Part shown: positions 10,980-22,383 of the stretch, piece by piece | How the letters are laid out: every line of letters begins with the position of its first letter | Numbering within the stretch: the stretch's first letter is position 1 | Origin: Rosa chinensis | Taxonomy: Eukaryota; Streptophyta; Magnoliopsida; Rosales; Rosaceae | Direction of reading: 5' to 3' | DNA: 64,000 nt | Assembly (NCBI RefSeq): GCF_002994745.2 | Contig: NW_020126815.1 | Location: forward strand, 124,001 to 188,000 | The notes under the pieces: model-generated | Told to the model about the DNA's origin: nothing | What the model saw: the letters and a program-made list of their open reading frames with translations, nothing else | The model's database searches: none | Program-made: the position numbers and the translations under genes

Positions 10980-12120
10980 CACTCACCCTAGACGTCTCCA
11001 AAAACACTTTACAATTCAGAAAATTCTCTCTACGCGCGGAAGCTCTCTCCATTCTCTAGTTCAACTTTTGGCGTTTTCAAGCAAGGAAGGAAGAAGCAAG
11101 CTTAGGCCGTGAGCATCATCATCCATTCCACCTTGAAGCCGTGTACTTTGAAGCTTGCTTTCGAGTTTCATTAGTTCATCATTCGAGTTATTCATCCATC
11201 TCTCCATTCACGGTGTAATTCAACCTTCTTTCTTGTAATCACTTTTGATTCTCCTTGTTTGATTTCGTTGGATGTTGTTCTAGTTAACGTTTATGTTTGA
11301 ACAAGGTTTATATTCTGAAAATTTATGATTGATTAAGGATTTTCGATTTCTATGTTGTGATTCCAAAGTTGCTTATGTGTGATTGTTCGATTGAGTTTGC
11401 TTTATAGATAACTTTTGTATTTTAATCTTATGTGGTTCGAAACACTTAGGGTTTTGATATAATTGGTGCTAGGTTTAAGAACATGAAATCGACTTTTCGT
11501 TTTGTGTAAACTTGAATCAAAGTAGTAAAGGTTTTGGACAAAAATCGAATTCAATTGAAGAGGATTGCAATTAGGTGAACTTATTCATACTAAGTTGTAC
11601 ACTTGAGTTGATAGCCTTTCCTTGAACTTCTTGCGTTGAACATGTATGATTGACTAGCTTTCTAGGGTTTGATTACATGTTTGATAGGATTAATCTATGT
11701 GCTTTCATTTAGATTAATTAGCATTGAAAAGTAAAATATGGGAAATCGTTTGCTTTCGAATGTTTCACATGATCAACTCCTTTCACATGACTTGGAAGAA
11801 CAATGTAGGTTTGTATTCGAATTTAATCATGAAATCGGTTTTAATCTTTGTTTCTTACATATCATTCTTGTATTTGTGTTTTTGTTCATACTTAGTTTTA
11901 ATTCTTGTTTTTAATTTTCGAAAACCAAACCCTAAAACCCCTTTTGAATCCGTAAATAATATGTATATGTGTGAATACTATACTTTGTTTTATTTTAATT
12001 GTTTAAATTGTCTTACATTGACAGGTGTACCCTCAATCCCCGGAATAGAACGATCCCTACTTGCTTATACTACTAATGATATTTCTAGGGTTAAATTATA
12101 TGCTTGCTTTGAGCGTATCA

Positions 12121-12822
12121 ATGTGGTTGCAAACACTTAGGGTTTTGATATGAATGATGCTAGGTTTAAGAGCATGAAATCGACTTTTCGTTTTGTGTAA
12201 ACTTGAATCAAAGTAGTAAAGGTTTTGTACAAAGATCGAATTTAATTAAAGAGAATTGCAATTAGGTGGACTTTTCCATACTAAGTTGTACACTTGAGTT
12301 GATAGCCTTTCTCTATGCGTAATGCGTTAAACATGACATGATTGACTAGCTTTCTAGGGTTTGATTGCATGTTTGATAGGATTAATCTAGGTGCTTTCGC
12401 TTAGGTTAATTAGCATTGAAAAGTAAAAAATGGGAATTCATTTGCTTTCGAATGTTTCACATGATCAACTCCTTTCTCATGACTCAGATGAACAATATTA
12501 GGGTTTGAATCAATTTTAATCATATGTTTCGATTTTGATCTTTGTTCTCTCATTCCATCTTTGTATTTATGTTTTTGCATTTTAATTCTTTTGTTTACTT
12601 AATTTATTTTCGAAAAACCAAAAACAAAATCCCCCCTTTTCGTAAATATGTATATATTTTGTTATATCTTTGTAAATATTATACTTTGTTTTAATTTTAA
12701 ATGTTTAATTGTTTGATAATGACAGGTGTACCCTCAATCCCCGGAATAGAACGATCCCTACTTGCTTATACTACTAATGACATTTCAGGGTTAAATTATG
12801 CGCTTGCTTTTTAGCCGCAACA
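12121..12822 (+). repeat. B: LTR1, distal part (split by A)
   Basis: This resumes a B-type LTR at ATGTGGTTGC, a point that is continuous in LTR2 (16908 onward). The left part lies beyond A, outside the window. The 3' terminus reads GCAACA instead of GCATCA, a defect shared with LTR2 and LTR3. ATGTG is the probable right-hand target duplication of A. Confidence 0.88.
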
Positions 12823-15677
12823 ATTTTTGGCGCCGTTGCCGGGGATTGAAAAATCATTTGTCATATTGTGAATATTTGTTTTGTTTATATGTTGTGTTCG
12901 AAAAAGAAAAAAAAAATTTACTTGTTAATTGTTCTTAATTTGTTAGTTAATTAGTTAATTAGTTAATTAATTAATTAGGTTGTTTTTTATATTGTTGAAA
13001 TACGAGTTTTAATGGTAAATTGTAAATTGAGAGGAATAGGTGAAGTCTCTTTTGTTAATATTAGCCTTAACCCCTTATTGGTACCTAGTCCAGGTCCCTT
13101 AAGGTTGAGGGCGGCCTTTATTAACACTTGTTGAACTGTCTTCACACTTAGGACCTTTTTCATCTTAGTAAGTATAGCCTATGTGGAATGGTGTCTAGGA
13201 AGGGGACAACGTTCATGACGGGTTTTTGAATCCAGAAGTGCTTACAAATGGGCCTAAACCACAATGTGGGAGTAGCTCATGCCAAAATGGATTCTACCTC
13301 TCGTGGTCGCCCTCCCCTACCTGGCCATTTCAGTAAGGTTGCCCAAAGGATGTAAGAGGGACTTTGTGTCTAGACGACTATACTTGGGCCGCATGTCCGA
13401 CTTGATTTACCGCTTGGAATTAGATTCGATATCAATGATATTTGTAACAAAAGAAAATGTTGTGATACACTAAGGTACAAAAAAAAAACATTTGTGTAAA
13501 TATTTTTCATGTTTTTTTTTACTCACTTGTGTACCTAACTTGTGTCTTATGTACTATGTACTTGCTAATTATACTTGTTTAATTATTCTTACTTGTAATC
13601 ATTACTAACTTTTTAATTTCTATTCCGTCTGGCTGAAAGACGTTAAACTCAAGCGCTGCTTGGGAGGCAACCCAATTCAGAAGTAGCTGTGAAGGAGTCT
13701 ACAAACACAGATTTGCTTTCTCTTTCCCTATCTCTTTTTATTTTTTTTAATTTTTTCTCTTTTGTTTTTATTTTTAGGATTTGTTTTCATAAATGTCTTC
13801 TATCTATGCTTATTTATTTCATTGCATGCTTATGATTGATTACATTGAGGACAATGCAATATTTAAGTGTGGGGGAAGGGATTTATATTTGAGTCTTTTA
13901 TTTTGAGTCATATTTATTGGAAAATACAAAAAAAATCGAAAAATGTCAAAAATTAAAAAAATTTGTTGCTTTTATTTATTGAGCCATAGGTTGCCTTTCA
14001 ACTGTCTAGGATGATTCTATATCTCCGAAATTATGGCTAAGAGAGGATCACAATATTGAGATGATTTTAAATGGTATTCTTTGGTTAATTGAGATATATG
14101 AAAATATATGCATGTGTAGTGGATATGGATTTCGTGACCTTGGTACAAAATATGAGCATGTTAGGATGAGTTTTGATTCATAAAAGCCCATGTGAGATAA
14201 TTGAGCCCATGTCCCTTTTTCTTGGAGTGATAATTAAAAAGAATATATTCTTAATTTCTTGGCGATGTTTTGATGATCTCATTATCCTTTCATCTTGATT
14301 GACTACTTGCCATAGATTAAGTTTGATGGACTAGAGAATGCTAGAATTCACTCTTGTGATTGTTGAAACGTTATATCAATACATGGCCCTGATTCTGGAA
14401 AGGATAGAGGCACCCTAGGAATTACCACCATTGCCAAATAAATCTGTGTCCTTAATTGTGCCCGTCGTGGGACCCCCCTAGATAAAACCCTTTGAGCCTA
14501 CATTAAGCCTTTTCTTTCATTACCCTTAAAATCCTTAACCCCCGAACCTTAGTATAGTTACAATCCAACCCTTTGTTCTAAAAACTTAGTGGAGCTATCT
14601 TTTGGGACTTTACTTGAGGATTTAGCGCAAGGATGAGGATTGAGAAGAGGTGAAAGTTCAAGTGTGGGGGTAGACTTGTCCATACAGAAAAAAAATGTAT
14701 GTGAAAGCCGTGAAAAAGAAATAAAAAAAAAAAAAAATTTGTACACGGTTAGAAAGAAAGAAAAAAAAATGTTTATGGATTTTAGTCCCCCATACTTGGT
14801 GAGTTTGGAGTTTACTTTGAATTGAAGGCCCATTACAGAAAAATTTGGCCTTTGTCCAATTCACTAGAGTTCAAAGGAAGTTTAGAGTGAAGTTATGGCC
14901 CAAAATGAAGACATTTGGCCTCTTTACATTACCTCTATGGGATGGGACGTTTTGATATATCTTGGTGGATTTCTAGAAGTCTCTACAGTTACATGAGCTC
15001 TGCTAGGTTTTTAGGACACTTTGTTAAAATCCTTACCTTTCATTTCTTAAAACCTTGAGCCTTAGCCCCATTACAACCTTTGAGAAGACCTTCTTGATCC
15101 TTAAGATGGGACAGCCTTTGATGTGGAGATGAGTTACAAGAGTTGAACATATGGCTTGGGTCTATCTGTGCAAGTAGTTGATATCTTTCATGAGATCTTT
15201 TGAAAAAAAAAAATTATTATATTCACAAAGTGCTTTTCGTTTCTTATATATGTGAGCTATTTGATTGCCTCAAAATATTTTCTCTCACATATAATTGAGT
15301 GATTATAAGCTTTTAAGCATTGCCTTGAATTCTGAGAGAAGAAAGAGTGGATATACCTTGTGAGGATATGAATCATACTTGTCTGAAGCATGCTGAGCTC
15401 CACCCCATCACCATTGTTACAACCAAGTCCTACTTGTGTATGTGTGGATTATATGTTTTAATTAACTCTCGAATGCTTAAACATTGATTCTTGGTTGAGT
15501 GCTAATCTTGATGTTGTGAAAGTAATAGATTTCTGAGACAAAATGTTGAAAGGCAATAGAGTCCTTGTATGTCGTAACGTTTTTGTATTTTGTTTCTTTA
15601 AGTTTTCGTTGAGTCTAAGTTTGTGTCTTTGTTTTGATTTTGCTAAGGGACTAACAAAAGCTAAGTGTGGGGGAATT
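12823..15677 (+). mobile_element. B: internal region 1, non-autonomous and coding-free
   Basis: Contents: PBS (12828-12845), leader module (about 13030-13400), then a direct jump at about 13620-13650 to the post-stop hairpin block and the 3' non-coding region with PPT-like motifs (13865, 14660) and PPT (15663-15677). The whole gag-pol is missing between blocks that flank it in A. No frame in the 2.85 kb resembles Gag or Pol; the 64-residue frame at 13279-13473 lies inside the leader module and is not a gene. Confidence 0.85.
12828..12845 (+). promoter_or_regulatory. B: PBS, unit 1 (tRNA-Asp)
   Basis: TGGCGCCGTTGCCGGGGA, 5 nt after the LTR end; identical to the A site. Confidence 0.93.
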
Positions 15678-16363
15678 TGATAGGAGCATTTTTATGCGAC
15701 GTTTTAATAATTATTTCCTCATATTTTTCTTAGTTATTTCCTTTATTTAATCATTTTTAATTTAGTTTTTATTTTATAGGTACATTGAAATAAATGGAGA
15801 ATAAATGGAGCTGAAATGAAGAAATGGAGTTTTCCTGGTCCGACTAGGAATCCCAGTCAACGCAGGAATCCTGATGAGGCTAGGAAACCTGAAGGCATTA
15901 GGAGACCACATGATGACGTGGGAGATATTATGGGGAATTAAAGCTGATTTTGCCATGGGAAATTATGGAGTTAATGTCAAAAATCAAGAGAGGATCAAGG
16001 ATAATGATGCCATGGAGAGATTTAAGGGAGAAAAAGTCCAAAACAAGTCCAGATTCATTCCTATTTTCACTCAAGAGTATTTTGGCCGAAAATTAAGAGA
16101 AAAATCAGATTAAATCTTGGGAAAATCAGCAATAATATATTTGGAAAGATTATGGGATTTATTTTGGAGGCTTCTGATTGGCTGGATGACTCAACAGAGC
16201 TGACATGGCATTCTGTGATTGGTCGAAGCTGTGTGGCATGATTGGATAGTTATTTGAGGAGATAAATCAGAAAATAATCATGCAATTAATTCAAAAATAA
16301 TCTCGCTAAATCAAGGTGTTAAATTGGAGGTTTCTTATTGGTTGGATGACATAGCAGAGCTGA

Positions 16364-16382
16364 CGTGGCATTAATTCATTGG
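16364..16382 (-). promoter_or_regulatory. ERSE-I-like element (CCAAT-N9-CCACG), B LTR2
   Basis: The plus strand reads CGTGG, nine bases, ATTGG, which is CCAAT-N9-CCACG on the minus strand. That is the consensus of the ER-stress response element bound by NF-Y together with bZIP factors such as plant bZIP28. It lies about 65 bp upstream of the TATA box. Function is inferred. Confidence 0.55.
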
Positions 16383-16447
16383 TTGGAGCTGTGTGGTGCA
16401 ACCAGAAAATTCCTTGGAAACTAAATTCATGAAGCCTTGCCTGCTCC

Positions 16448-16455
16448 TATATATA
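16448..16455 (+). promoter_or_regulatory. B: LTR2 TATA box
   Basis: TATATATA in CTCCTATATATACCCACC; the same sequence is found in LTR3 and LTR4. Confidence 0.7.
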
Positions 16456-17608
16456 CCCACCTCTTTGACGTTGAGAAAGGTTCCTCTCCCCATACAATTT
16501 ACACTTTAGAAAAAAAATCAGAAAATCTTCTTAGCATAGCCGTGAGTTTCTCCATCCTCTAGTCATCTCCACGAGTTCAAGCAAGGCCAAGGGAGAAGAA
16601 GCATAGCCGTGAGCATCCATCATCCATCTCCAACCTTGAAGCTTGCTTTCGAGATTCAAGAGACCACCACATCAATCGTTCATCACCATCTCCATCTCAC
16701 GGTGTAATCCGATTCTCCTTTGTAACCTTTGCTTTGAATTTCGTTGGTTATGAGCTAGTTGACATATGTGTTTGAACAAATATTAATTTCTGGAATTTTT
16801 ATGATTAATTGAGAATTTTCAGATTCATATTATTGTGATTCGAGAGTTGCTTATGTGGGTTTGTTTAATTAAATTTGCGTTATAGATAACTTTTGTATTT
16901 TAATCTTATGTGGTTGCAAACACTTAGGGTTTTGATATGAATGATGCTAGGTTTAAGAGCATGAAATCGACTTTTCGTTTTGTGTAAACTTGAATCAAAG
17001 TAGTAAAGGTTTTGTACAAAGATCGAATTTAATTAAAGAGAATTGCAATTAGGTGGACTTTTCCATACTAAGTTGTACACTTGAGTTGATAGCCTTTCTC
17101 TATGCGTAATGCGTTAAACATGACATGATTGACTAGCTTTCTAGGGTTTGATTGCATGTTTGATAGGATTAATCTAGGTGCTTTCGCTTAGGTTAATTAG
17201 CATTGAAAAGTAAAAAATGGGAATTCATTTGCTTTCGAATGTTTCACATGATCAACTCCTTTCTCATGACTCAGATGAACAATATTAGGGTTTGAATCAA
17301 TTTTAATCATATGTTTCGATTTTGATCTTTGTTCTCTCATTCCATCTTTGTATTTATGTTTTTGCATTTTAATTCTTTTGTTTACTTAATTTATTTTCGA
17401 AAAACCAAAAACAAAATCCCCCTTTTCGTAAATATGTATATATTTTGTTATATCTTTGTAAATATTATACTTTGTTTTAATTTTAAATGTTTAATTGTTT
17501 GATAATGACAGGTGTACCCTCAATCCCCGGAATAGAACGATCCCTACTTGCTTATACTACTAATGACATTTCAGGGTTAAATTATGCGCTTGCTTTTTAG
17601 CCGCAACA

Positions 17609-20454
17609 ATTTTTGGCGCCGTTGCCGGGGATTGAAAAATCATTTGTCATATTGTGAATATTTGTTTTGTTTATATGTTGTGTTCGAAAAGAAAAAAAAA
17701 TTTACTTGTTAATTGTTCTTAATTTGTTAGTTAATTAGTTAATTAGTTAATTAATTAATTAGGTTGTTTTTTATATTGTTGAAATACGAGTTTTAATGGT
17801 AAATTGTAAATTGAGAGGAATAGGTGAAGTCTCTTTGTTAATATTAGCCTTAACCCCTTATTGGTACCTAGTCCAGGTCCCTTAAGGTTGAGGGCGGCCT
17901 TTATTAACACTTGTTGAACTGTCTTCACACTTAGGACCTTTTTCATCTTAGTAAGTATAGCCTATGTGGAATGGTGTCTAGGAAGGGGACAACGTTCATG
18001 ACGGGTTTTTGAATCCAGAAGTGCTTACAAATGGGCCTAAACCACAATGTGGGAGTAGCTCATGCCAAAATGGATTCTACCTCTCGTGGTCGCCCTCCCC
18101 TACCTGGCCATTTCAGTAAGGTTGCCCAAAGGATGTAAGAGGGACTTTGTGTCTAGACGACTATACTTGGGCCGCATGTCCGACTTGATTTACCGCTTGG
18201 AATTAGATTCGATATCAATGATATTTGTAACAAAAGAAAATGTTGTGATACACTAAGGTACAAAAAAAAAACATTTGTGTAAATATTTTTCATGTTTTTT
18301 TTACTCACTTGTGTACCTAACTTGTGTCTTATGTACTATGTACTTGCTAATTATACTTGTTTAATTATTCTTACTTGTAATCATTACTAACTTTTTAATT
18401 TCTATTCCGTCTGGCTGAAAGACGTTAAACTCAAGCGCTGCTTGGGAGGCAACCCAATTCAGAAGTAGCTGTGAAGGAGTCTACAAACACAGATTTGCTT
18501 TCTCTTTCCCTATCTCTTTTTATTTTTTTTAATTTTTTCTCTTTTGTTTTTATTTTAGGATTTGTTTTCATAAATGTCTTCTATCTATGCTTATTTATTT
18601 CATTGCATGCTTATGATTGATTACATTGAGGACAATGCAATATTTAAGTGTGGGGGAAGGGATTTATATTTGAGTCTTTTATTTTGAGTCATATTTATTG
18701 GAAAATACAAAAAAAATCGAAAAATGTCAAAAATTAAAAAAATTTGTTGCTTTTATTTATTGAGCCATAGGTTGCCTTTCAACTGTCTAGGATGATTCTA
18801 TATCTCCGAAATTATGGCTAAGAGAGGATCACAATATTGAGATGATTTTAAATGGTATTCTTTGGTTAATTGAGATATATGAAAAATATATGCATGTGTA
18901 GTGGATATGGATTTCGTGACCTTGGTACAAAATATGAGCATGTTAGGATGAGTTTTGATTCATAAAAGCCCATGTGAGATAATTGAGCCCATGTCCCTTT
19001 TTCTTGGAGTGATAATTAAAAAGAATATATTCTTAATTTCTTGGCGATGTTTTGATGATCTCATTATCCTTTCATCTTGATTGACTACTTGCCATAGATT
19101 AAGTTTGATGGACTAGAGAATGCTAGAATTCACTCTTGTGATTGTTGAAACGTTATATCAATACATGGCCCTGATTCTGGAAAGGATAGAGGCACCCTAG
19201 GAATTACCACCATTGCCAAATAAATCTGTGTCCTTAATTGTGCCCGTCGTGGGACCCCCCTAGATAAAACCCTTTGAGCCTACATTAAGCCTTTTCTTTC
19301 ATTACCCTTAAAATCCTTAACCCCGAACCTTAGTATAGTTACAATCCAACCCTTTGTTCTAAAAACTTAGTGGAGCTATCTTTTGGGACTTTACTTGAGG
19401 ATTTAGCGCAAGGATGAGGATTGAGAAGAGGTGAAAGTTCAAGTGTGGGGGTAGACTTGTCCATACAGAAAAAAATGTATGTGAAAGCCGTGAAAAAGAA
19501 ATAAAAAAAAAAAAATTTGTACACGGTTAGAAAGAAAGAAAAAAAAATGTTTATGGATTTTAGTCCCCCATACTTGGTGAGTTTGGAGTTTACTTTGAAT
19601 TGAAGGCCCATTACAGAAAAATTTGGCCTTTGTCCAATTCACTAGAGTTCAAAGGAAGTTTAGAGTGAAGTTATGGCCCAAAATGAAGACATTTGGCCTC
19701 TTTACATTACCTCTATGGGATGGGACGTTTTGATATATCTTGGTGGATTTCTAGAAGTCTCTACAGTTACATGAGCTCTGCTAGGTTTTTAGGACACTTT
19801 GTTAAAATCCTTACCTTTCATTTCTTAAAACCTTGAGCCTTAGCCCCATTACAACCTTTGAGAAGACCTTCTTGATCCTTAAGATGGGACAGCCTTTGAT
19901 GTGGAGATGAGTTACAAGAGTTGAACATATGGCTTGGGTCTATCTGTGCAAGTAGTTGATATCTTTCATGAGATCTTTTGAAAAAAAAAAATTATTATAT
20001 TCACAAAGTGCTTTTCGTTTCTTATATATGTGAGCTATTTGATTGCCTCAAAATATTTTCTCTCACATATAATTGAGTGATTATAAGCTTTTAAGCATTG
20101 CCTTGAATTCTGAGAGAAGAAAGAGTGGATATACCTTGTGAGGATATGAATCATACTTGTCTGAAGCATGCTGAGCTCCACCCCATCACCATTGTTACAA
20201 CCAAGTCCTACTTGTGTATGTGTGGATTATATGTTTTAATTAACTCTCGAATGCTTAAACATTGATTCTTGGTTGAGTGCTAATCTTGATGTTGTGAAAG
20301 TAATAGATTTCTGAGACAAAATGTTGAAAGGCAATAGAGTCCTTGTATGTCGTAACGTTTTTGTATTTTGTTTCTTTAAGTTTTCGTTGAGTCTAAGTTT
20401 GTGTCTTTGTTTGATTTTGCTAAGGGACTAACAAAAGCTAAGTGTGGGGGAATT
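17609..20454 (+). mobile_element. B: internal region 2, coding-free
   Basis: A near-identical copy of internal region 1 with PBS at 17614-17631, leader module, 3' block and PPT at 20440-20454. The differences I noticed from copy 1 are mainly in homopolymer lengths. No coding frame is present. Confidence 0.87.
17614..17631 (+). promoter_or_regulatory. B: PBS, unit 2 (tRNA-Asp)
   Basis: Same 18-nt site, 5 nt after LTR2. Confidence 0.93.
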
Positions 20455-22383
20455 TGATAGGAGCATTTTTATGCGACGTTTTAATAATTATTTCCTCATA
20501 TTTTTCTTAGTTATTTCCTTTATTTAATCATTTTTAATTTAGTTTTTATTTTATAGGTACATTGAAATAAATGGAGAATAAATGGAGCTGAAATGAAGAA
20601 ATGGAGTTTTCCTGGTCCGACTAGGAATCCCAGTCAACGCAGGAATCCTGATGAGGCTAGGAAACCTGAAGGCATTAGGAGACCACATGATGACGTGGGA
20701 GATATTATGGGGAATTAAAGCTGATTTTGCCATGGGAAATTATGGAGTTAATGTCAAAAATCAAGAGAGGATCAAGGATAATGATGCCATGGAGAGATTT
20801 AAGGGAGAAAAAGTCCAAAACAAGTCCAGATTCATTCCTATTTTCACTCAAGAGTATTTTGGCCGAAATTAAGAGAAAAATCAGATTAAATCTTGGGAAA
20901 ATCAGCAATAATATATTTGGAAAGATTATGGGATTTATTTTGGAGGCTTCTGATTGGCTGGATGACTCAACAGAGCTGACATGGCATTCTGTGATTGGTC
21001 GAAGCTGTGTGGCATGATTGGATAGTTATTTGAGGAGATAAATCAGAAAATAATCATGCAATTAATTCAAAAATAATCTCGCTAAATCAAGGTGTTAAAT
21101 TGGAGGTTTCTTATTGGTTGGATGACATAGCAGAGCTGACGTGGCATTAATTCATTGGTTGGAGCTGTGTGGTGCAACCAGAAAATTCCTTGGAAACTAA
21201 ATTCATGAAGCCTTGCCTGCTCCTATATATACCCACCTCTTTGACGTTGAGAAAGGTTCCTCTCCCCCATACAATTTACACTTTAGAAAAAAATCAGAAA
21301 TCTTCTTAGCATAGCCGTGAGTTTCTCCATCCTCTAGTCATCTCCACGAGTTCAAGCAAGGCCAAGGGAGAAGAAGCATAGCCGTGAGCATCCATCATCC
21401 ATCTCCAACCTTGAAGCTTGCTTTCGAGATTCAAGAGACCACCACATCAATCGTTCATCACCATCTCCATCTCACGGTGTAATCCGATTCTCCTTTGTAA
21501 CCTTTGCTTTGAATTTCGTTGGTTATGAGCTAGTTGACATATGTGTTTGAACAAATATTAATTTCTGGAATTTTTATGATTAATTGAGAATTTTCAGATT
21601 CATATTATTGTGATTCGAGAGTTGCTTATGTGGGTTTGTTTAATTAAATTTGCGTTATAGATAACTTTTGTATTTTAATCTTATGTGGTTGCAAACACTT
21701 AGGGTTTTGATATGAATGATGCTAGGTTTAAGAGCATGAAATCGACTTTTCGTTTTGTGTAAACTTGAATCAAAGTAGTAAAGGTTTTGTACAAAGATCG
21801 AATTTAATTAAAGAGAATTGCAATTAGGTGGACTTTTCCATACTAAGTTGTACACTTGAGTTGATAGCCTTTCTCTATGCGTAATGCGTTAAACATGACA
21901 TGATTGACTAGCTTTCTAGGGTTTGATTGCATGTTTGATAGGATTAATCTAGGTGCTTTCGCTTAGGTTAATTAGCATTGAAAAGTAAAAAATGGGAATT
22001 CATTTGCTTTCGAATGTTTCACATGATCAACTCCTTTCTCATGACTCAGATGAACAATATTAGGGTTTGAATCAATTTTAATCATATGTTTCGATTTTGA
22101 TCTTTGTTCTCTCATTCCATCTTTGTATTTATGTTTTTGCATTTTAATTCTTTTGTTTACTTAATTTATTTTCGAAAAACCAAAAACAAAATCCCCCCTT
22201 TTCGTAAATATGTATATATTTTGTTATATCTTTGTAAATATTATACTTTGTTTTAATTTTAAATGTTTAATTGTTTGATAATGACAGGTGTACCCTCAAT
22301 CCCCGGAATAGAACGATCCCTACTTGCTTATACTACTAATGACATTTCAGGGTTAAATTATGCGCTTGCTTTTAGCCGCAACA
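20455..22383 (+). repeat. B: LTR3 (1929 bp)
   Basis: Near-identical to LTR2, with the same GCAACA terminus followed by ATTTT and the PBS of unit 3. ERSE-I-like element at 21140-21158 and TATATATA about 65 bp downstream. Confidence 0.92.
21140..21158 (-). promoter_or_regulatory. ERSE-I-like element, B LTR3
   Basis: CCAAT-N9-CCACG on the minus strand, the same spacer as in LTR2. Confidence 0.55.

Larger units (their letters stand above)
104..12120 (+). mobile_element. A: complete Athila-like Ty3/gypsy LTR retrotransposon, probably autonomous
   Basis: The order is 5' LTR (left part beyond X and the window edge), PBS, 5' untranslated region, one uninterrupted gag-pol frame, a 2.3-kb 3' non-coding region, PPT and 3' LTR. 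The two LTRs match in length over the comparable 616 nt (104-719 and 11505-12120) and look identical by eye. Together with the intact frame this indicates a recent insertion. The right flank, starting ATGTG at 12121, is the interior of a B-type LTR, so A landed inside array B. No envelope-like frame follows pol, although many Athila elements have one. Confidence 0.9.
9945..12120 (+). repeat. A: 3' LTR (2176 bp)
   Basis: Starts TGATAGGAGC and ends GCGTATCA, with TGATA/TATCA terminal inverted repeats. The first 250 nt hold a degenerate tandem repeat built on GAAAGTTTCYATTTTT. A CCAAT-N9-CCAAG arrangement lies on the minus strand at 10868-10886 and the TATA box at 10972-10979. The conserved TCAATCCCCGG block is near the 3' end. 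Small frames inside (for example 10108-10545 on the minus strand) are not genes. Confidence 0.93.
15678..17608 (+). repeat. B: LTR2 (1931 bp)
   Basis: Starts TGATAGGAGC after the PPT and ends GCAACA immediately before ATTTT and the next PBS, so it is at once the 3' LTR of unit 1 and the 5' LTR of unit 2. Promoter features: two CCAAT-N9 modules (16204-16222 and ERSE-I at 16364-16382), then TATATATA at 16448-16455. The terminal-repeat defect TCA to ACA may block re-integration of this end. Confidence 0.92.

Noticed and set aside
13279..13473. Identical 64-residue frame in three places (also 18062 and 22836)
   Set aside because: The identity comes from the tandem array. The frame is inside the leader module, and A's equivalent stretch carries differences that give no sign of protein selection.
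15874..16113. 79-residue frame found in several B and D LTRs (also 25426 and 32174)
   Set aside because: Upstream part of the LTR, before the TATA box; it is truncated by a base change in LTR3 and no family is recognised.
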